Part shown: piece after piece, positions 35,378 to 45,656 of the stretch
How positions within the stretch are numbered: position 1 is the stretch's first letter
How the letters are laid out: each line of letters begins with the position of its first letter
Source of the DNA: Candidatus Binatia bacterium
GTDB lineage: Bacteria; Desulfobacterota; Binatia; HRBIN30
Length of the DNA: 62,535 nucleotides
Assembly (NCBI GenBank): GCA_026415395.1
Contig: JAOAHD010000018.1
Span: 1 to 62,535, forward strand
Reading direction: 5' to 3'
Notes under the pieces: model-generated
Database searches by the model: none
What the model was told of the DNA's origin: nothing
What the model saw: only the letters and a program-made list of their open reading frames with translations
Translations under genes and position numbers: made by a program

Positions 35378-36331
35378 CTAATACTCCGGCTTGAAGTCGA
35401 ACCGATGGATGGCCTCGATGTAGCGAACCGTATGCGTGCGCGACCGCATAACCAGGGAGTTCGTTGTGGCGCCCCCGCGAAAAAACCGAACACCCCGCAG
35501 TAAATCTCCATTTGTCACGCCGGTGGCGGCAAACATGACACTCCCGCTCGCCATCTCGTCGGCCGTGTATTTCCGCCCGATGTCCTCAATACCCAGCGCG
35601 TGACAACGACGGACCTCTTCTTCGTTTCGTGGCCGCAACCGCGCCTGCATCCCTCCCCCGGCGCAGCGAATTGCCGCCGCGGTCAGAATACCCTGAGTTG
35701 CCCCACCGACACCAAGGAGCATGTCGATGCCTGCCTCAGGCCGCACTGTAGCGATTCCGGCGGCTACGTCCCCATCCGGCAAAAGTTTGATTCGTGCCCC
35801 CGCCTTACGAACTTCGGCAATCAGGGCGGCATGGCGCGGCCGATCGAGGATGGCCACCGTGAGATCAGCGACATAGACTCCTTTGGCTTCCGCTAAGGCT
35901 TTGAGGTTCTCGGTTGGTGAGCGATCCAGGTCAACGACATCGCGCCCTTCCGGACCGACAACGATCTTTTCCATATGTGTTTCAGGGCAGCGAAGGAACC
36001 CATCTCGTTCGGCGAAGGCGATGACGGACAAAGCGTTGTAGCCGCCGGTGGCACAAATCGATGCTCCCTCGAGCGCGTCCAAGGCAACGTCGATTTCCGG
36101 GCCCTCGCCGCTACCCACGAGCTCGCCCACGTAGAGTGCCTCCACCACTCCGGGCTCGCCTTCACCGACGGCTACCCGACCCCGAATAGCAATCGACCGA
36201 ATTGCCTTGCGCATCGCCTCGGCGGCAGCCCGGTCGCTCCCCGCAACATCGCCACGGCCCATCAGTCGCGCGGCAGCCAGTGCCGCCGCTTCGGTTACAC
36301 GGACCGCCTCCAGCGCCAGGTTCCGATCCAT
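35378..36331 (-). CDS. glpX: GlpX-fold protein (class II fructose-1,6-bisphosphatase homologue) with altered active site
   Basis: 317 residues from the ATG at 36331 (GGGAGTCAGAAGG upstream). Overall fold signatures are kept: GRVAVGEGE with E57 and E59, KLLPDGDVAAGI, LLGVGGATQGILTAAAIRC, and GGATTNSLVMRSRTHTVR. Yet residues that are conserved in active GlpX enzymes are changed: the GRGDKNAAD block reads GRGDVAGSD (Lys29 to Val), Asp61 after GEGE is Gly (GEGEPGVVE), and the DPxEGT loop reads DALEGAS (Pro86 and Thr90 both Ala). Numbering coincides with E. coli GlpX. It may be a non-FBPase phosphatase or a non-catalytic paralogue. Adjacent to enoyl-CoA hydratase. Confidence 0.8.
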   Translation of the reverse strand: MDRNLALEAVRVTEAAALAAARLMGRGDVAGSDRAAAEAMRKAIRSIAIRGRVAVGEGEPGVVEALYVGELVGSGEGPEIDVALDALEGASICATGGYNALSVIAFAERDGFLRCPETHMEKIVVGPEGRDVVDLDRSPTENLKALAEAKGVYVADLTVAILDRPRHAALIAEVRKAGARIKLLPDGDVAAGIATVRPEAGIDMLLGVGGATQGILTAAAIRCAGGGMQARLRPRNEEEVRRCHALGIEDIGRKYTADEMASGSVMFAATGVTNGDLLRGVRFFRGGATTNSLVMRSRTHTVRYIEAIHRFDFKPEY

Positions 36332-36392
36332 CCCTTCTGACTCCCTAAATGATGTACTTACCGAAGCGCTGCGCAGCGGTCCAGCACGACCT

Positions 36393-38978
36393 TCAGAGAG
36401 CACATGGCTGCAGGCCGAGTGCGTGGCCTACGGCGCGAATGATTTCATCGATACTGATCTCGCCGTCTTCATTCCCATCCCCGGCGGGGCACTGGTTCAA
36501 TGGAGCGGTCCCCAGGGCAATATTGACCATCTGGACGAGCTCATCGATCGTCACCTCGCCATCACGCCCACAGTCACCAACACAAGTTGAAACGGGAATC
36601 GTTGGTGTCCCCGTGGGCGTGACTGTGGGAGTGTCACTTGGGCTAGGCGTCACGGTCGCCGTATCACTCGGCCGTGGTGTTGCGGTTGCGGTCAGACTCG
36701 GAGTCACTGTCGCCGTGGGTGAAGCTGAATACGTGCTCGTCGGCGTTGCCGTGGTTGTCGCTGAACTGGTCGCGCTCGCGGTTGCGCTAGCCGTTGGCGT
36801 TGCCGTTGGCGTAACCGTGGCCGTACCCGTGGGGCTAGCGGTACTCGTGTTGGTCGGGGTGGCTGTGACTGCGTGGGTCGGGCTTGCACTGCGGCTCGGC
36901 GTGGCTGAAGGCGTCGGCGAATGTGAAGAGGTGGCCGTTACGCTTGCACTCGGGGTCGGCGTGCTTGTCACCGGAGGAGTAGCGGTAACGGTAGGGGAAG
37001 GCGTCATCGTCCGGGTATGCGTTGGTGTTCGTGTGTTGGTTGGCGTTGGCGTGGGAGCATCGGGGCAAATCGCGCAGCCAACTTGAGGGTCGCATGCGAC
37101 GCCACCCGCGCAGAATTCTGCTGGCGGGCAGCTTTCAAACCGGCATGCCGAGCTACAACCATCACAGTTCAAACTGTTGCGGTCATCGCACTCTTCAGGA
37201 AACTCGATCACTCCATTGCCACAAGTCGTGCACGGCACCAGGCAGTCCTCGGCGGCCTCCAAGTTCGTACACAGCGGCCGCGGGTTTAGCGAAGGCGTGG
37301 GCCGCACGGCGTTAGCCGACAAGACCGGTGACGTCGTGTTCGGGAAGAAGATTCCGACACTGCCGTTCGTACCAGCGCCCGTTGTCGCCAGTGCGGTCAC
37401 GGACCCGCTGACTTGAACCTGTTGGCGCCCGGTCAATCGATGGAAGCCGCCCGCGTCCGGGGCATTACCATTCATCCGCCCATTCGCGGCGACCGTGAGC
37501 GTACAAGCTTCCACATCCGTCGTGCCTCCTTCGCCGCAACCGGCCTCTGTACTACAAGGGCCACCGCTCACGTCGACCGTATTGGCGATGGTTAGATTGC
37601 CGTTACCGAAGTCCCCCGCGACAATGGAAACGTCGCCGCCCACTCCTCCTGCTGCCCGACCGCTAACGTCGATGGGCGCATTCAGCACAATATTGCGGCC
37701 GGCCACGATGTCTAACCCTCCTCCACCACCCCCGCCACTGACGTCGATCGCCGGTGCCGACTGCGTCGAGGTCACAATATCTCGTGCCGCGGTTAGGGCA
37801 ACTGTGCCTCCGACCCCCAGGGATCCATCGCTGCGGGTGGATACTGTTACGCCACTGGCAATTTGAATGTCACCGTTGGCATCAATGTCGATATCCCCTC
37901 CATCCCCATCGGGATCGGAACCCTCGAAACGAAGATTCGCTCGGATCACCACGTCCCCCAAGAGGGTCTCGATTGAGAGCGATCCGCCCTCGCCTCCTGC
38001 AGTGGGGTCTGCCGTCCCACCGTTACCCGTGATCACACCTGCAATCACCACCCGGCGGCCCGCAGAGATCGTAATCGTCCCCCCGCTGCCGGCCTCACCA
38101 GTACTGCTGGCAGCAGCCCCGCTGAAGGTGATGTTTCCGCCGGCCGACACATCGAGCGTGCCGCCATTACTACCGCGGATGTCGATTGACGTGTTGGTAG
38201 CAAGCGTGACGTCGCCCCGCGCTTGCAAGTCAATTTGCCCCCCACCGCGGATCGCTTGGCTGCCCCCCGTCACAAGGATCTCTGTGATCGGCGTCGCACT
38301 CGTAGACAGATTACCGCCAGAGATCACGGTTACACTCCCGCCATCGGCAGTGGAGCGCAAATTGGTAGCGAGCAGCCGCCCATTCAAGGTCACGTTGCCA
38401 GTGGCTTCGATGCGAATGGTTCCCGCGGCGTTGTTTGCTGAGGCATCGATGCGCGAACGGTTTCCGGACACTCCTTGGATGTCCACCGTTCCCGAACTAA
38501 AGATGCGGACGGTGCCTCCGTTGGCCGACCGTCCCGATGTGCCCGTTCCCTGCGCGTCAATAAGAGCACCCGGCGCCATCGTAAAGTTCGCCGCCTGGAT
38601 GGTCAGGTCGCCAGAACCTACGGTAATGCGACTCGTACTCGCCAGCGAGACATTTCTCCCACTAAAATTAAACACACAAGGTGCCGCCGACGGCACCTCG
38701 TACGCCTTCGTGATCACGCAGTTCCCCGTCGGACCGCAATTGGGTTCCTGAGCAATAATCTCATTCGCCGTACACGCAGGGATCGCAGCCGCAGTGCTTG
38801 GTAGGAGGACTGCAGAAGCGGCGAGGTACACACAACCGAGTTGCCAGACCCGGAGCTGCCCCGCTGCTTGGAGACCAACAAGCCTGCGCACCACTTCCAC
38901 CACAAAAGCGCGTAGGCTTCCGAGGTTCCACACTCCGGCAAGCCACCGGTGCAGCACTTTCGCTTGCCCCCAAGTCAC
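36393..38978 (-). CDS. Large secreted beta-helix-like protein with DUF4215-type module, long TPT linker and C-terminal dockerin-like domain
   Basis: Up to 861 residues. The annotated GTG overlaps the hom stop (GTGA), but the signal peptide ([19 protein letters not shown]) sits at residues ~48-66, so a later start is likely. Head domain [19 protein letters not shown] and the next 440 residues parallel the paralogue at 25899-28730, with repeats GGxVxIxSxGxVxI. The Cys module is [17 protein letters not shown] plus [15 protein letters not shown] ~150-residue Thr/Pro/Ala linker follows, then a dockerin-like pair: [12 protein letters not shown] and [12 protein letters not shown] with helices between, ending CAL. 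Predicted extracellular, Ca-binding tail for attachment or assembly. Confidence 0.82.
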   Translation of the reverse strand: MTWGQAKVLHRWLAGVWNLGSLRAFVVEVVRRLVGLQAAGQLRVWQLGCVYLAASAVLLPSTAAAIPACTANEIIAQEPNCGPTGNCVITKAYEVPSAAPCVFNFSGRNVSLASTSRITVGSGDLTIQAANFTMAPGALIDAQGTGTSGRSANGGTVRIFSSGTVDIQGVSGNRSRIDASANNAAGTIRIEATGNVTLNGRLLATNLRSTADGGSVTVISGGNLSTSATPITEILVTGGSQAIRGGGQIDLQARGDVTLATNTSIDIRGSNGGTLDVSAGGNITFSGAAASSTGEAGSGGTITISAGRRVVIAGVITGNGGTADPTAGGEGGSLSIETLLGDVVIRANLRFEGSDPDGDGGDIDIDANGDIQIASGVTVSTRSDGSLGVGGTVALTAARDIVTSTQSAPAIDVSGGGGGGGLDIVAGRNIVLNAPIDVSGRAAGGVGGDVSIVAGDFGNGNLTIANTVDVSGGPCSTEAGCGEGGTTDVEACTLTVAANGRMNGNAPDAGGFHRLTGRQQVQVSGSVTALATTGAGTNGSVGIFFPNTTSPVLSANAVRPTPSLNPRPLCTNLEAAEDCLVPCTTCGNGVIEFPEECDDRNSLNCDGCSSACRFESCPPAEFCAGGVACDPQVGCAICPDAPTPTPTNTRTPTHTRTMTPSPTVTATPPVTSTPTPSASVTATSSHSPTPSATPSRSASPTHAVTATPTNTSTASPTGTATVTPTATPTASATASATSSATTTATPTSTYSASPTATVTPSLTATATPRPSDTATVTPSPSDTPTVTPTGTPTIPVSTCVGDCGRDGEVTIDELVQMVNIALGTAPLNQCPAGDGNEDGEISIDEIIRAVGHALGLQPCAL

Positions 38979-40300
38979 GCGGTTTCCTTCCCTAGCCCTT
39001 CCTCGATCGGCAATACCATGGGCTTTCCGTTCACAACTTGTGTGCGCCCCATTTGCTGCAAGGCGCGGCGCAACTGGCCCGCAGTTGCCCGATGGGTACG
39101 CATCACCACGGGAACCCAGCCATTGTTATGACGCCCACGCTGCACCATGGCAGCAATCGAGACTTTTTCCCGTCCCAAGATACCCGCAATCTTGGCCAAA
39201 ACCCCAGGGCGGTCCGCCAGCGACAGCCGCAAGTAAAATTCCGACTCCACCGACTCGGGTGCAACCAGCCGCCCTTCTCTTTGGCGTTGAACCGGGTAGC
39301 CCAGCGGGTGGAATCCGCTGGCATCAGGTGCCAGGCGAAAACGAGCCGCGTCGACAATGTCGGCGAGCACGGCCGTTGCTGTTGGCATCATGCCGGCTCC
39401 AAGCCCATAGTAAAAGGTTTGTCCCAAGGCCTCTCCTTGCACGACGATGCCGTTGTACGCCCCGTTTACGTCAGACAACACATGCCTTTGCGGAATCATC
39501 GTGGGCGCCACCCTCGCCTCCACCTGTGTGCCACGAACTTTGGCAATTGCAAGTAGTTTAATCGCGTAGCCGAGCTCGCGGGCATACTGGATGTCAAGAG
39601 GGGTAACTTCCCGAATTCCTTGCACAGGGATGCGTGAGAACGGGACACGTTGCCCAAACGCAAGCTGAATTAACAGGCATAATTTGTGTGCGGCGTCGAT
39701 GCCGTCTACGTCATAGCTCGGATCTGCTTCGGCCAGTCCTTCCCTTTGAGCGTGCTCCAGCACGTCAGCGAAGGCGGCTCCCGCGCGGCTCATTTCGCTG
39801 AGGATGTAGTTCGAGGTGCCGTTGACAATGCCGTAAATCGCCTGCACTCGGTCTCCCACTAAAGCCTCGCGCAGGGTGCGTACGATAGGAATTCCTCCAC
39901 CAATGCTGGCTTCGAAGCCCAACCGAACCCGCGCCCGCTCGGCCTCGGAAAAGATCTCCTGACCGTGCACCGCCAACAGCGCCTTGTTGGCGGTCACGAC
40001 GCATTTGCCCCTGCGCAGGGACTCCAGCACAAACGTTCTTGCTGGTTCATATCCTCCAACGAGCTCCACAACGATGTCCACCTCCGGCGCCGCGATGAGC
40101 TGCCGCGCATCACGCGTCAGCAACTCCCGCGGCACGTCCACCCCTCGGTCGCGCTCCAAGTCTACGTCCGCAATGCGCACGAGGCGCAAGGGCACGCCCA
40201 CGCGGGCGCGGAGAGCTTTCTCGTGCGCCAATAAGAGCCGCACCACCCCCGTCCCGATCGTTCCGAACCCGATGACGCCGACGCCGATAAGCTTCTGCAT
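38975..40300 (-). CDS. hom: Homoserine dehydrogenase with C-terminal ACT domain
   Basis: 441 residues from the ATG at 40300 (GGGGGAGTTGGTGAG upstream); ten earlier codons are unlikely. NADP-binding [17 protein letters not shown], the catalytic region [17 protein letters not shown] and [18 protein letters not shown], and [16 protein letters not shown]...[18 protein letters not shown] match the enzyme. A C-terminal ACT domain ([20 protein letters not shown]) suggests feedback by threonine. Reduces aspartate semialdehyde to homoserine, feeding the thrC and transsulfuration genes at 50391-52931. It lies 60 bases downstream of the aminotransferase gene, probably in one operon. Confidence 0.95.
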   Translation of the reverse strand: MQKLIGVGVIGFGTIGTGVVRLLLAHEKALRARVGVPLRLVRIADVDLERDRGVDVPRELLTRDARQLIAAPEVDIVVELVGGYEPARTFVLESLRRGKCVVTANKALLAVHGQEIFSEAERARVRLGFEASIGGGIPIVRTLREALVGDRVQAIYGIVNGTSNYILSEMSRAGAAFADVLEHAQREGLAEADPSYDVDGIDAAHKLCLLIQLAFGQRVPFSRIPVQGIREVTPLDIQYARELGYAIKLLAIAKVRGTQVEARVAPTMIPQRHVLSDVNGAYNGIVVQGEALGQTFYYGLGAGMMPTATAVLADIVDAARFRLAPDASGFHPLGYPVQRQREGRLVAPESVESEFYLRLSLADRPGVLAKIAGILGREKVSIAAMVQRGRHNNGWVPVVMRTHRATAGQLRRALQQMGRTQVVNGKPMVLPIEEGLGKETA

Positions 40301-40360
40301 CTCACCAACTCCCCCGGCTGCGTCCCACACTGCGGGCCTGGCCGTCGAGACCGCCCGCAG

Positions 40361-41566
40361 TCAAGCAATTCCTCGGACTTGCCCTTGCCCCGCTCGTTCG
40401 AACGCGCGCCGGATTCCCCGTACTGCCTGCCGGATGCGATGCTCGTTCTCGATCAGGGCAAAGCGCACAAACCCATCGCCATACTCGCCAAAGCCAATCC
40501 CCGGCGAAACAGCCACTTTCGCCTCCCGCAGGAGGAACTTCGCAAACTCTAGCGAGCCGAGGTGAGCAAACTGCGAGGGGATCGGGGCCCACACAAACAT
40601 CGTCGCCTTGGGCCGTTCCACGGGCCAACCAAGACGGTTTAAACCCTCTACCAGAACGTTGCGCCGCGACTCGTATCGGAGGCGAATCTCTTCCACCCAT
40701 TCCTGTGGACCATTCAAGGCGTGAATGGCGGCAATCTGAATCGGCTGGAACATCCCGTAATCCAGATAACTCTTGAGCCGACCCAAGGCGTGCACCATCG
40801 CCGCGTTGCCGACCGCGAAGCCAACTCGCCAGCCCGGCATGTTGTAGCTCTTCGATAGGGTGAAAAACTCTACCGCGAGCTCTTTCGCGCCCGGAACCTG
40901 CAAGATGCTGGGCGCTCGAAACCCATCAAAGCAGAGATCGGCGTAAGCCAGGTCGTGCACCACCAGGAGCTCTTGCTCGCGGGCAAAAGCCACCACTTGT
41001 TCGAAGAATTTCAAGTCGACGACGGCGGTCGTCGGATTGTGAGGGAAGTTCAGCACCAGCATCTTCGGGCGAGGCCGACAGCCCCTCGCAACACGAAACA
41101 ACTCTGCCAAAAAATCCTGCCCCGGTAGCAGAGGCACAGGACGCACATCACCACCAGCAATGATGACCGAGTACTGGTGGATGGGGTACGTCGGGCTGGG
41201 GCACAACACAACGTCGCCGGGGCCAAGTACCGCCAAAGCGAGGTGACCCAGACCTTCCTTGGAGCCAATGGTCACGATTGCCTCTGTCTCAGGATCTAAC
41301 TCCACGCCAAACCGGCGGCGGTACCAACTCGTGATAGCCTCGCGCAGTTTGAAGATTCCGCGCGATACGCTGTAACGATGATTCACCGGCTTGCCGGCCG
41401 CCTCGATCAGTTTCGCCACGACGTGCGGGGGCGTGGGTCCATCAGGGTTCCCCATACCGAAGTCGATGATGTCCTCTCCTGCACGGCGTGCTTGCTGTTT
41501 TAAATCCCCTATAATGTTGAATACGTAGGGAGGCAGTCGTCTTACGCGTGGGAAGTCGCATTCCAT
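40361..41566 (-). CDS. alaC: Class I/II PLP-dependent aminotransferase (AlaC-type)
   Basis: 401 residues. PLP lysine in [20 protein letters not shown], cofactor-binding [16 protein letters not shown] and [15 protein letters not shown]-terminal [20 protein letters not shown]. The N-terminal [19 protein letters not shown] and [14 protein letters not shown] are those of the glutamate-pyruvate aminotransferase AlaC and related enzymes. Placed upstream of hom on the same strand, it could also serve amino-acid synthesis from a 2-oxo acid. The symbol is a best family match. Confidence 0.85.
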   Translation of the reverse strand: MECDFPRVRRLPPYVFNIIGDLKQQARRAGEDIIDFGMGNPDGPTPPHVVAKLIEAAGKPVNHRYSVSRGIFKLREAITSWYRRRFGVELDPETEAIVTIGSKEGLGHLALAVLGPGDVVLCPSPTYPIHQYSVIIAGGDVRPVPLLPGQDFLAELFRVARGCRPRPKMLVLNFPHNPTTAVVDLKFFEQVVAFAREQELLVVHDLAYADLCFDGFRAPSILQVPGAKELAVEFFTLSKSYNMPGWRVGFAVGNAAMVHALGRLKSYLDYGMFQPIQIAAIHALNGPQEWVEEIRLRYESRRNVLVEGLNRLGWPVERPKATMFVWAPIPSQFAHLGSLEFAKFLLREAKVAVSPGIGFGEYGDGFVRFALIENEHRIRQAVRGIRRAFERAGQGQVRGIA

Positions 41567-41895
41567 GCTGCTTTCCGCTCCTCACCGACCGGCATGGCCA
41601 AGAGAAATTCCACCACCATTAAATCAATCCAATCTACAGCGCAAACAATGCGGTTGTTGCTGCATTCTAGAGACCGTTGACTCAGCTGAGCATCCTTTGT
41701 CCCCGTCACGCGGGGCGGACGCGGCCGCGCCCTGCATTCGCACCACCGCTTTTTTCCACAAGCACCGTGCGCGGATGGGTTACACTCACAAGATTCACGC
41801 ACTGCTGACTTCCGTATTGCAATATGTCAGGGAGCTCGGTAAGCGGCTAACACAGCGAAGTCGATGGTGAAGATGTAAAGTGCTCGGAGGTGCAC
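41567..41895. other. Divergent intergenic region, about 330 bases
   Basis: Lies between the aminotransferase gene (minus) and a secreted-protein gene (plus), so it must hold both promoters. A short CCCCGTCACGCGGGG hairpin is visible near 41702 and an A/T-richer patch near 41617-41650. No riboswitch, operator or RNA gene recognised. Confidence 0.4.
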
Positions 41896-42675
41896 ATGAC
41901 GATATTGGGATTGGCGCGCAACGCGTTCATGCTCGCCGGGCTTGTGGCCATGGTCTCCCTCACAGCAGTCATGTTTGTTTCCACGCCCTCGCCGTCAGAA
42001 GCTCAGAGCAAGGTGCAAAGACCGCCGAGACCCACGCCCAAACCCCGTCCAACCCGCGTGCCACGGCCAACACGGATTCCCGGCCCGCGCCAAACCATCA
42101 TCGTACCGCCTTCACCCACCGCGACGCCCGACATCCCGCAAGGTAATGCCACTCCATCTCCGACGGCCACGCCAACGATGATCGTTGGGAACCAAGAGTG
42201 CCCTGGAATTCCCGTGACTTGTCCGCGCCCACCGGCTTGCCCCACAGGCAACAAGCTCGGCCAGCTTTATTACAAATACCCGTCGTCCGCACCGGTGATC
42301 ACGACGAAACCAAGCGAAATTCGCTTGCACCGCCGCTCCAATGGAATCTTTCCTGATACCGAGATCGGTTCGTTTTCGCTCACCGATAAAGATGGAATCG
42401 TGGTTGTGCAGATGCCTCGATTGGAGTTCCGCCGAGATGGTAACGGTTGGATCGCCGAAACGGCTGACGGTTGGGTGCGGCTTGCCCCTAAAGAGGTTGG
42501 ACCAGGGTACACGTTTCAGGTGCAGTTCAATAACCCGAACTTCCCCCCTGGCTACTTCAGCGTCGTCTATCAAATGTGCTTTAGCGTGGGCGACGACGGC
42601 GTAGACGAACAGATTGTTTGCCAACCTAAGCCACGCGACGGGTTCCTCTGCCACAACAACGGTCCGACATTCTGA
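41896..42675 (+). CDS. Secreted protein with N-terminal Pro/Thr linker, unknown function
   Basis: 259 residues from the ATG at 41896 with GGAGG five bases before it. Signal peptide (LAGLVAMVSLTAVMF, cleavage near SPSEAQS), then a ~65-residue Pro/Thr/Arg tract with PTPKPRPTRVPRPTRIP and TPSPTATPT, then a ~160-residue domain. That domain has four to six Cys (NQECPGIPVTCPRPPACP, a late pair QMCFSVG and QIVCQP, and FLCHNN) and beta-strand-like blocks. No family recognised. It shares the TPT style with five other secreted proteins in the window and converges with the RNase E/G gene. Confidence 0.7.
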   Translation: MTILGLARNAFMLAGLVAMVSLTAVMFVSTPSPSEAQSKVQRPPRPTPKPRPTRVPRPTRIPGPRQTIIVPPSPTATPDIPQGNATPSPTATPTMIVGNQECPGIPVTCPRPPACPTGNKLGQLYYKYPSSAPVITTKPSEIRLHRRSNGIFPDTEIGSFSLTDKDGIVVVQMPRLEFRRDGNGWIAETADGWVRLAPKEVGPGYTFQVQFNNPNFPPGYFSVVYQMCFSVGDDGVDEQIVCQPKPRDGFLCHNNGPTF

Positions 42676-42723
42676 AGAGCCCGCTCTGACTGGCGCGCTA
42701 TGCTCCGCTAGTTAGCTGCAAGC

Positions 42724-42749
42724 CGCGCGTTAGTCCCGAGTAACGCGCG
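42724..42749. terminator. 9-bp perfect hairpin between convergent genes
   Basis: CGCGCGTTA and TAACGCGCG with an 8-base loop, in the 126-base gap between two convergent genes. No T-tract on either side, so it is at best a weak bidirectional terminator. Confidence 0.4.
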
Positions 42750-42801
42750 ATAGAGTCTGGTTCAGCGCAGAGAATACCAGCTCAGAGCGCCGGATTCGCT
42801 T

Positions 42802-45216
42802 CTATGAATCCGGTTCCGGGTGCTCGACCAGTTGCTTCTTCCTTCGCCCCCGGCTCGAGCTTTTCTTTTCCTCGCCCTTCTTCGCACCCGCCGTCTTTTT
42901 CCCCGGGGCCCCTGTAGCTGTTTCGACTCCTGCGGGGCTCGTCCGGCGAGGCACCTTTGTAACACGCTCTCCTTTCTTCGTGGTACGGCGAGCCCTCGTT
43001 TCTTTGGTCGGCGCTTTGCGAGCTCGTCGCCTACCGCTCGTGGCGGGCTGATCCACAGCAGCCTCGCTGGGAGGCGTCAGCTCTTCAGCTCCAGCACTCG
43101 TGGCATCATCAGAAGAATCTGCCGCCAACGGCGCTCTTTCCTCTTCTTCTGCACTGCCCGAGATTGGTCCACGAACCGCAAGATCCTCTGGCGTTTCGTC
43201 GCCAACCGCCACGATCCGCTCGGCTCCGGCGTCTGAAGGCACTTGCGCTGAAGCGGAGGTCTCATGTTCCACAACTTCTTCTGTTGCAGGAAAGCCGAAA
43301 CCATCGGCTCGAGACTCGACAGCCTCCTCCGTAGCCCTAGACGCCTCGCCGCTCTCCTCAGCCTCCTGCAGCGCCTTCCCCTCTGTGAAGTGATCCGTCG
43401 CTTCTCCCAAAGGGGCCGAGACGTGGGCAGCGAATACGCTCAGGCCCTCTTGAATGGCAGCAGCCGCAAGACGACCCTTACCGCGACGGCGACCACGCCT
43501 CCTCCGGCGCTTGGCTTGGCGCGTTGCATCAGCCCCTACCGAGCCGGATGCCGCTATCACCGGTGCTTCGGCGACGGCATCGGTGCGAGGCTCCGAAGTC
43601 GAACCCCCTCCTTCGATCGCCGTGGGTATGTTGCCATCCGCCCCAGCACTCCCCATCGGAGCGTTTGCGACCTCGAGCGTAACTCCTCCCGGTCGCAACC
43701 CGCTGCCAGCATCCACTGCTGGCACCGCTGCCCGAGGTTTGACCTCGATTTCGCACTGATGAGGCATCAGATCTGTCTTAGGGGCGACCACGATCTTCAC
43801 GTTGTAGCGGCGCTCCAACTGTGCCAGATCCTCGCGCTTCTGGTTCAAAAGGTACAAAGCCACGTCGGCTGGCACTGCGACGCGTAACGAACCGACGTCT
43901 GCTTGGGCCACCCGATTATGCACTTTACGTAGGGCCACTAATGCCGCAGATTCCACCGTGCGCACGAGTCCATAACCGTCGCACATCGGACACGTCACGT
44001 AGGTCGTTGCGGTGGCCGCCGGGCGAAGCCGCTGCCGGGAAACTTCGAGAAGGCCGAAGTGCGAGATCCGCCCGACTTCATGCCGCGCCTTGTCTTCAAA
44101 CATCGCTGTTCGGAGAGCCTTCTCTACCTCGGTGATGTGCTGCGGATTGCGCATGTCAATAAAATCAATCACGATTAAACCACCGAGGTCGCGCAAGCGG
44201 AGCTGGCGAGCGATCTCCACGGCAGCCTCGAGATTCGTTCGGAAAGCAGTTTCCTCCTGATTGGCGCCCCGCACCGATCGCCCGGAGTTTACGTCGATCG
44301 CGGTCAGCGCTTCAGTGCCATCGATCACGATGTACCCGCCAGATTTAAGCGGCACCCGCCGCTTGTAAATCGACTCGATTTGGGACTCGATGTTGAAGTA
44401 CGAGAAAATCGGCTTGTCCCCCTGGTACAGACGCAAGGCCCCTTCTTTCTCCGGCAGTACGTCGCGCAAGAATTTTCGCGCCCGCTCGAACACCTCCTCG
44501 TTGTCGACATAAATCTCGTCAATGTCCGGGGTGAAGTAGTCGCGGATGTTGCGCAATACGAGATCGTGCTCCCGGTACACCAAGGAGGGTGCTTTCGTTT
44601 GTGCCGCCGCCTGCTGGATGCTTTCCCACAAGCGCAAGAGGTATGTGAGATCACGCTGCAGGTCAGCTAGGCCGGGGTCGAAGCCGACCACCGTGCGCAC
44701 GATGATGCCGAAGCCTTCTGGCGGGTGCAGTTTGTCAATCAGTTCCCGAACGCGCACCCGGTCCGCCCCTTCGATCCGGCGGGAAATTCCGGATTCGTCC
44801 GAGCCAGGCAGGAGTACCAGAAACCTGCCGGGCAGCGAGTAAAACGTGGTGAGCGTTGGCGGCTTGCTGCCGAACTGCTCCTTCACAATTTGCACCAGCA
44901 GCTCATCCCCAGGCTTCAGCAGCTCTTGAATCCGTGGGCGGCGTCGTTCCCCATTCGTCGCAAGGCGCAGGGGCTGGGGGAGGTGCCTAAAGCAAATCTC
45001 ATCTAGAGGCAAAAATGCATTGCGCTCTGCTCCAATATCAACGAATGCCGCCTCTAACCCGGGCTGCACTCGTTGCACTAGACCTTTGTAGATGTTGCCT
45101 TTCAGGTGCTCTCGATTACACGACTCAATCTCGAACGAAACCAACGTCCCGTCTGCCACGATGGCCACACGGCTTTCTTCCGCGTGGGTGACGTTGATCA
45201 ACATGACTTTGGCCAT
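42802..45216 (-). CDS. rng: Rne/Rng-family endoribonuclease
   Basis: 804 residues. Opens with MAKVMLINVTHAEESRVAIV and an S1 domain (GNIYKGLVQRVQPGLEAAFVDIGAERNAFLPL). The DNase I-like catalytic core has the two Asp in GTEALTAIDVNSGRSVRG and LIVIDFIDM, and the zinc-link CPMCDGYG. The N-terminal ~500 residues are the conserved catalytic half. The last ~300 are low-complexity: Ala/Glu/Ser-rich acidic tracts with basic patches such as KRRRRRGRRRGKGR and KKTAGAKKGEEKK, suited to RNA binding or degradosome partners. It may be called rne instead. Cleaves single-stranded RNA in mRNA turnover and rRNA/tRNA processing. Confidence 0.93.
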   Translation of the reverse strand: MAKVMLINVTHAEESRVAIVADGTLVSFEIESCNREHLKGNIYKGLVQRVQPGLEAAFVDIGAERNAFLPLDEICFRHLPQPLRLATNGERRRPRIQELLKPGDELLVQIVKEQFGSKPPTLTTFYSLPGRFLVLLPGSDESGISRRIEGADRVRVRELIDKLHPPEGFGIIVRTVVGFDPGLADLQRDLTYLLRLWESIQQAAAQTKAPSLVYREHDLVLRNIRDYFTPDIDEIYVDNEEVFERARKFLRDVLPEKEGALRLYQGDKPIFSYFNIESQIESIYKRRVPLKSGGYIVIDGTEALTAIDVNSGRSVRGANQEETAFRTNLEAAVEIARQLRLRDLGGLIVIDFIDMRNPQHITEVEKALRTAMFEDKARHEVGRISHFGLLEVSRQRLRPAATATTYVTCPMCDGYGLVRTVESAALVALRKVHNRVAQADVGSLRVAVPADVALYLLNQKREDLAQLERRYNVKIVVAPKTDLMPHQCEIEVKPRAAVPAVDAGSGLRPGGVTLEVANAPMGSAGADGNIPTAIEGGGSTSEPRTDAVAEAPVIAASGSVGADATRQAKRRRRRGRRRGKGRLAAAAIQEGLSVFAAHVSAPLGEATDHFTEGKALQEAEESGEASRATEEAVESRADGFGFPATEEVVEHETSASAQVPSDAGAERIVAVGDETPEDLAVRGPISGSAEEEERAPLAADSSDDATSAGAEELTPPSEAAVDQPATSGRRRARKAPTKETRARRTTKKGERVTKVPRRTSPAGVETATGAPGKKTAGAKKGEEKKSSSRGRRKKQLVEHPEPDS

Positions 45217-45656
45217 GAAAAATCTTGTTCCTCCTGATCACGAATCCACAACGCTCACGGACGTTACAACAACTAAGGTAGCGTGGGCATCTCACCGGTG
45301 TAAACGTTACTGGCTTTGAACCGTGGCTTTCGCGCGCTCCTGGAACAACCGTCACAGGGCTGCAAAGCCGGAGCTTATCCGATCCGATGTCCACCCGCAC
45401 ACACAAGCTTCCCGTCCTCACCCCAGTCTTGGATACATTCTGCTCAAAGAGTTTACCGGGTCCGCGTTGTCGGTAACAGTTCACCTCGCGGGCCTTGCAT
45501 CCTTCCACCCCTCCAGCGCATGCCCCATGCATCGCGAAACTAGCTTGGCTTAGTCAAGGCCAAATTCACGATATTCCTTCCTTCAAGGTGGAGTGACTCC
45601 AAGCTACACCACGTGCATTGCTGTGCAACGCTGATTTCCACTAGTTTGGGAATTCG
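45217..45656. other. Divergent intergenic region, 440 bases
   Basis: Between the RNase gene (minus) and metF (plus). Long for this window. RNase E genes in other bacteria have a long 5' UTR used for autoregulation, and the minus-strand half could serve this. No SAM, SAH or cobalamin riboswitch is recognisable before metF. No open frame looks like protein. Confidence 0.4.

Noticed and set aside
36349-37086. Plus-strand Val/Gly-rich frame
   Set aside because: Mirror of the Thr/Pro linker DNA on the minus strand; repetitive V-G-V composition is an artefact.
37867-38751. Plus-strand Pro/Ser-rich frame
   Set aside because: Antisense to the beta-helix repeats of the 36393-38978 gene.
45125-45532. 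Minus-strand frame of 135 codons upstream of the RNase gene
   Set aside because: Partly overlaps the RNase start in another frame and the remainder has no protein-like composition.
45217-45656. SAM or cobalamin riboswitch before metF
   Set aside because: No conserved riboswitch core could be matched by eye.
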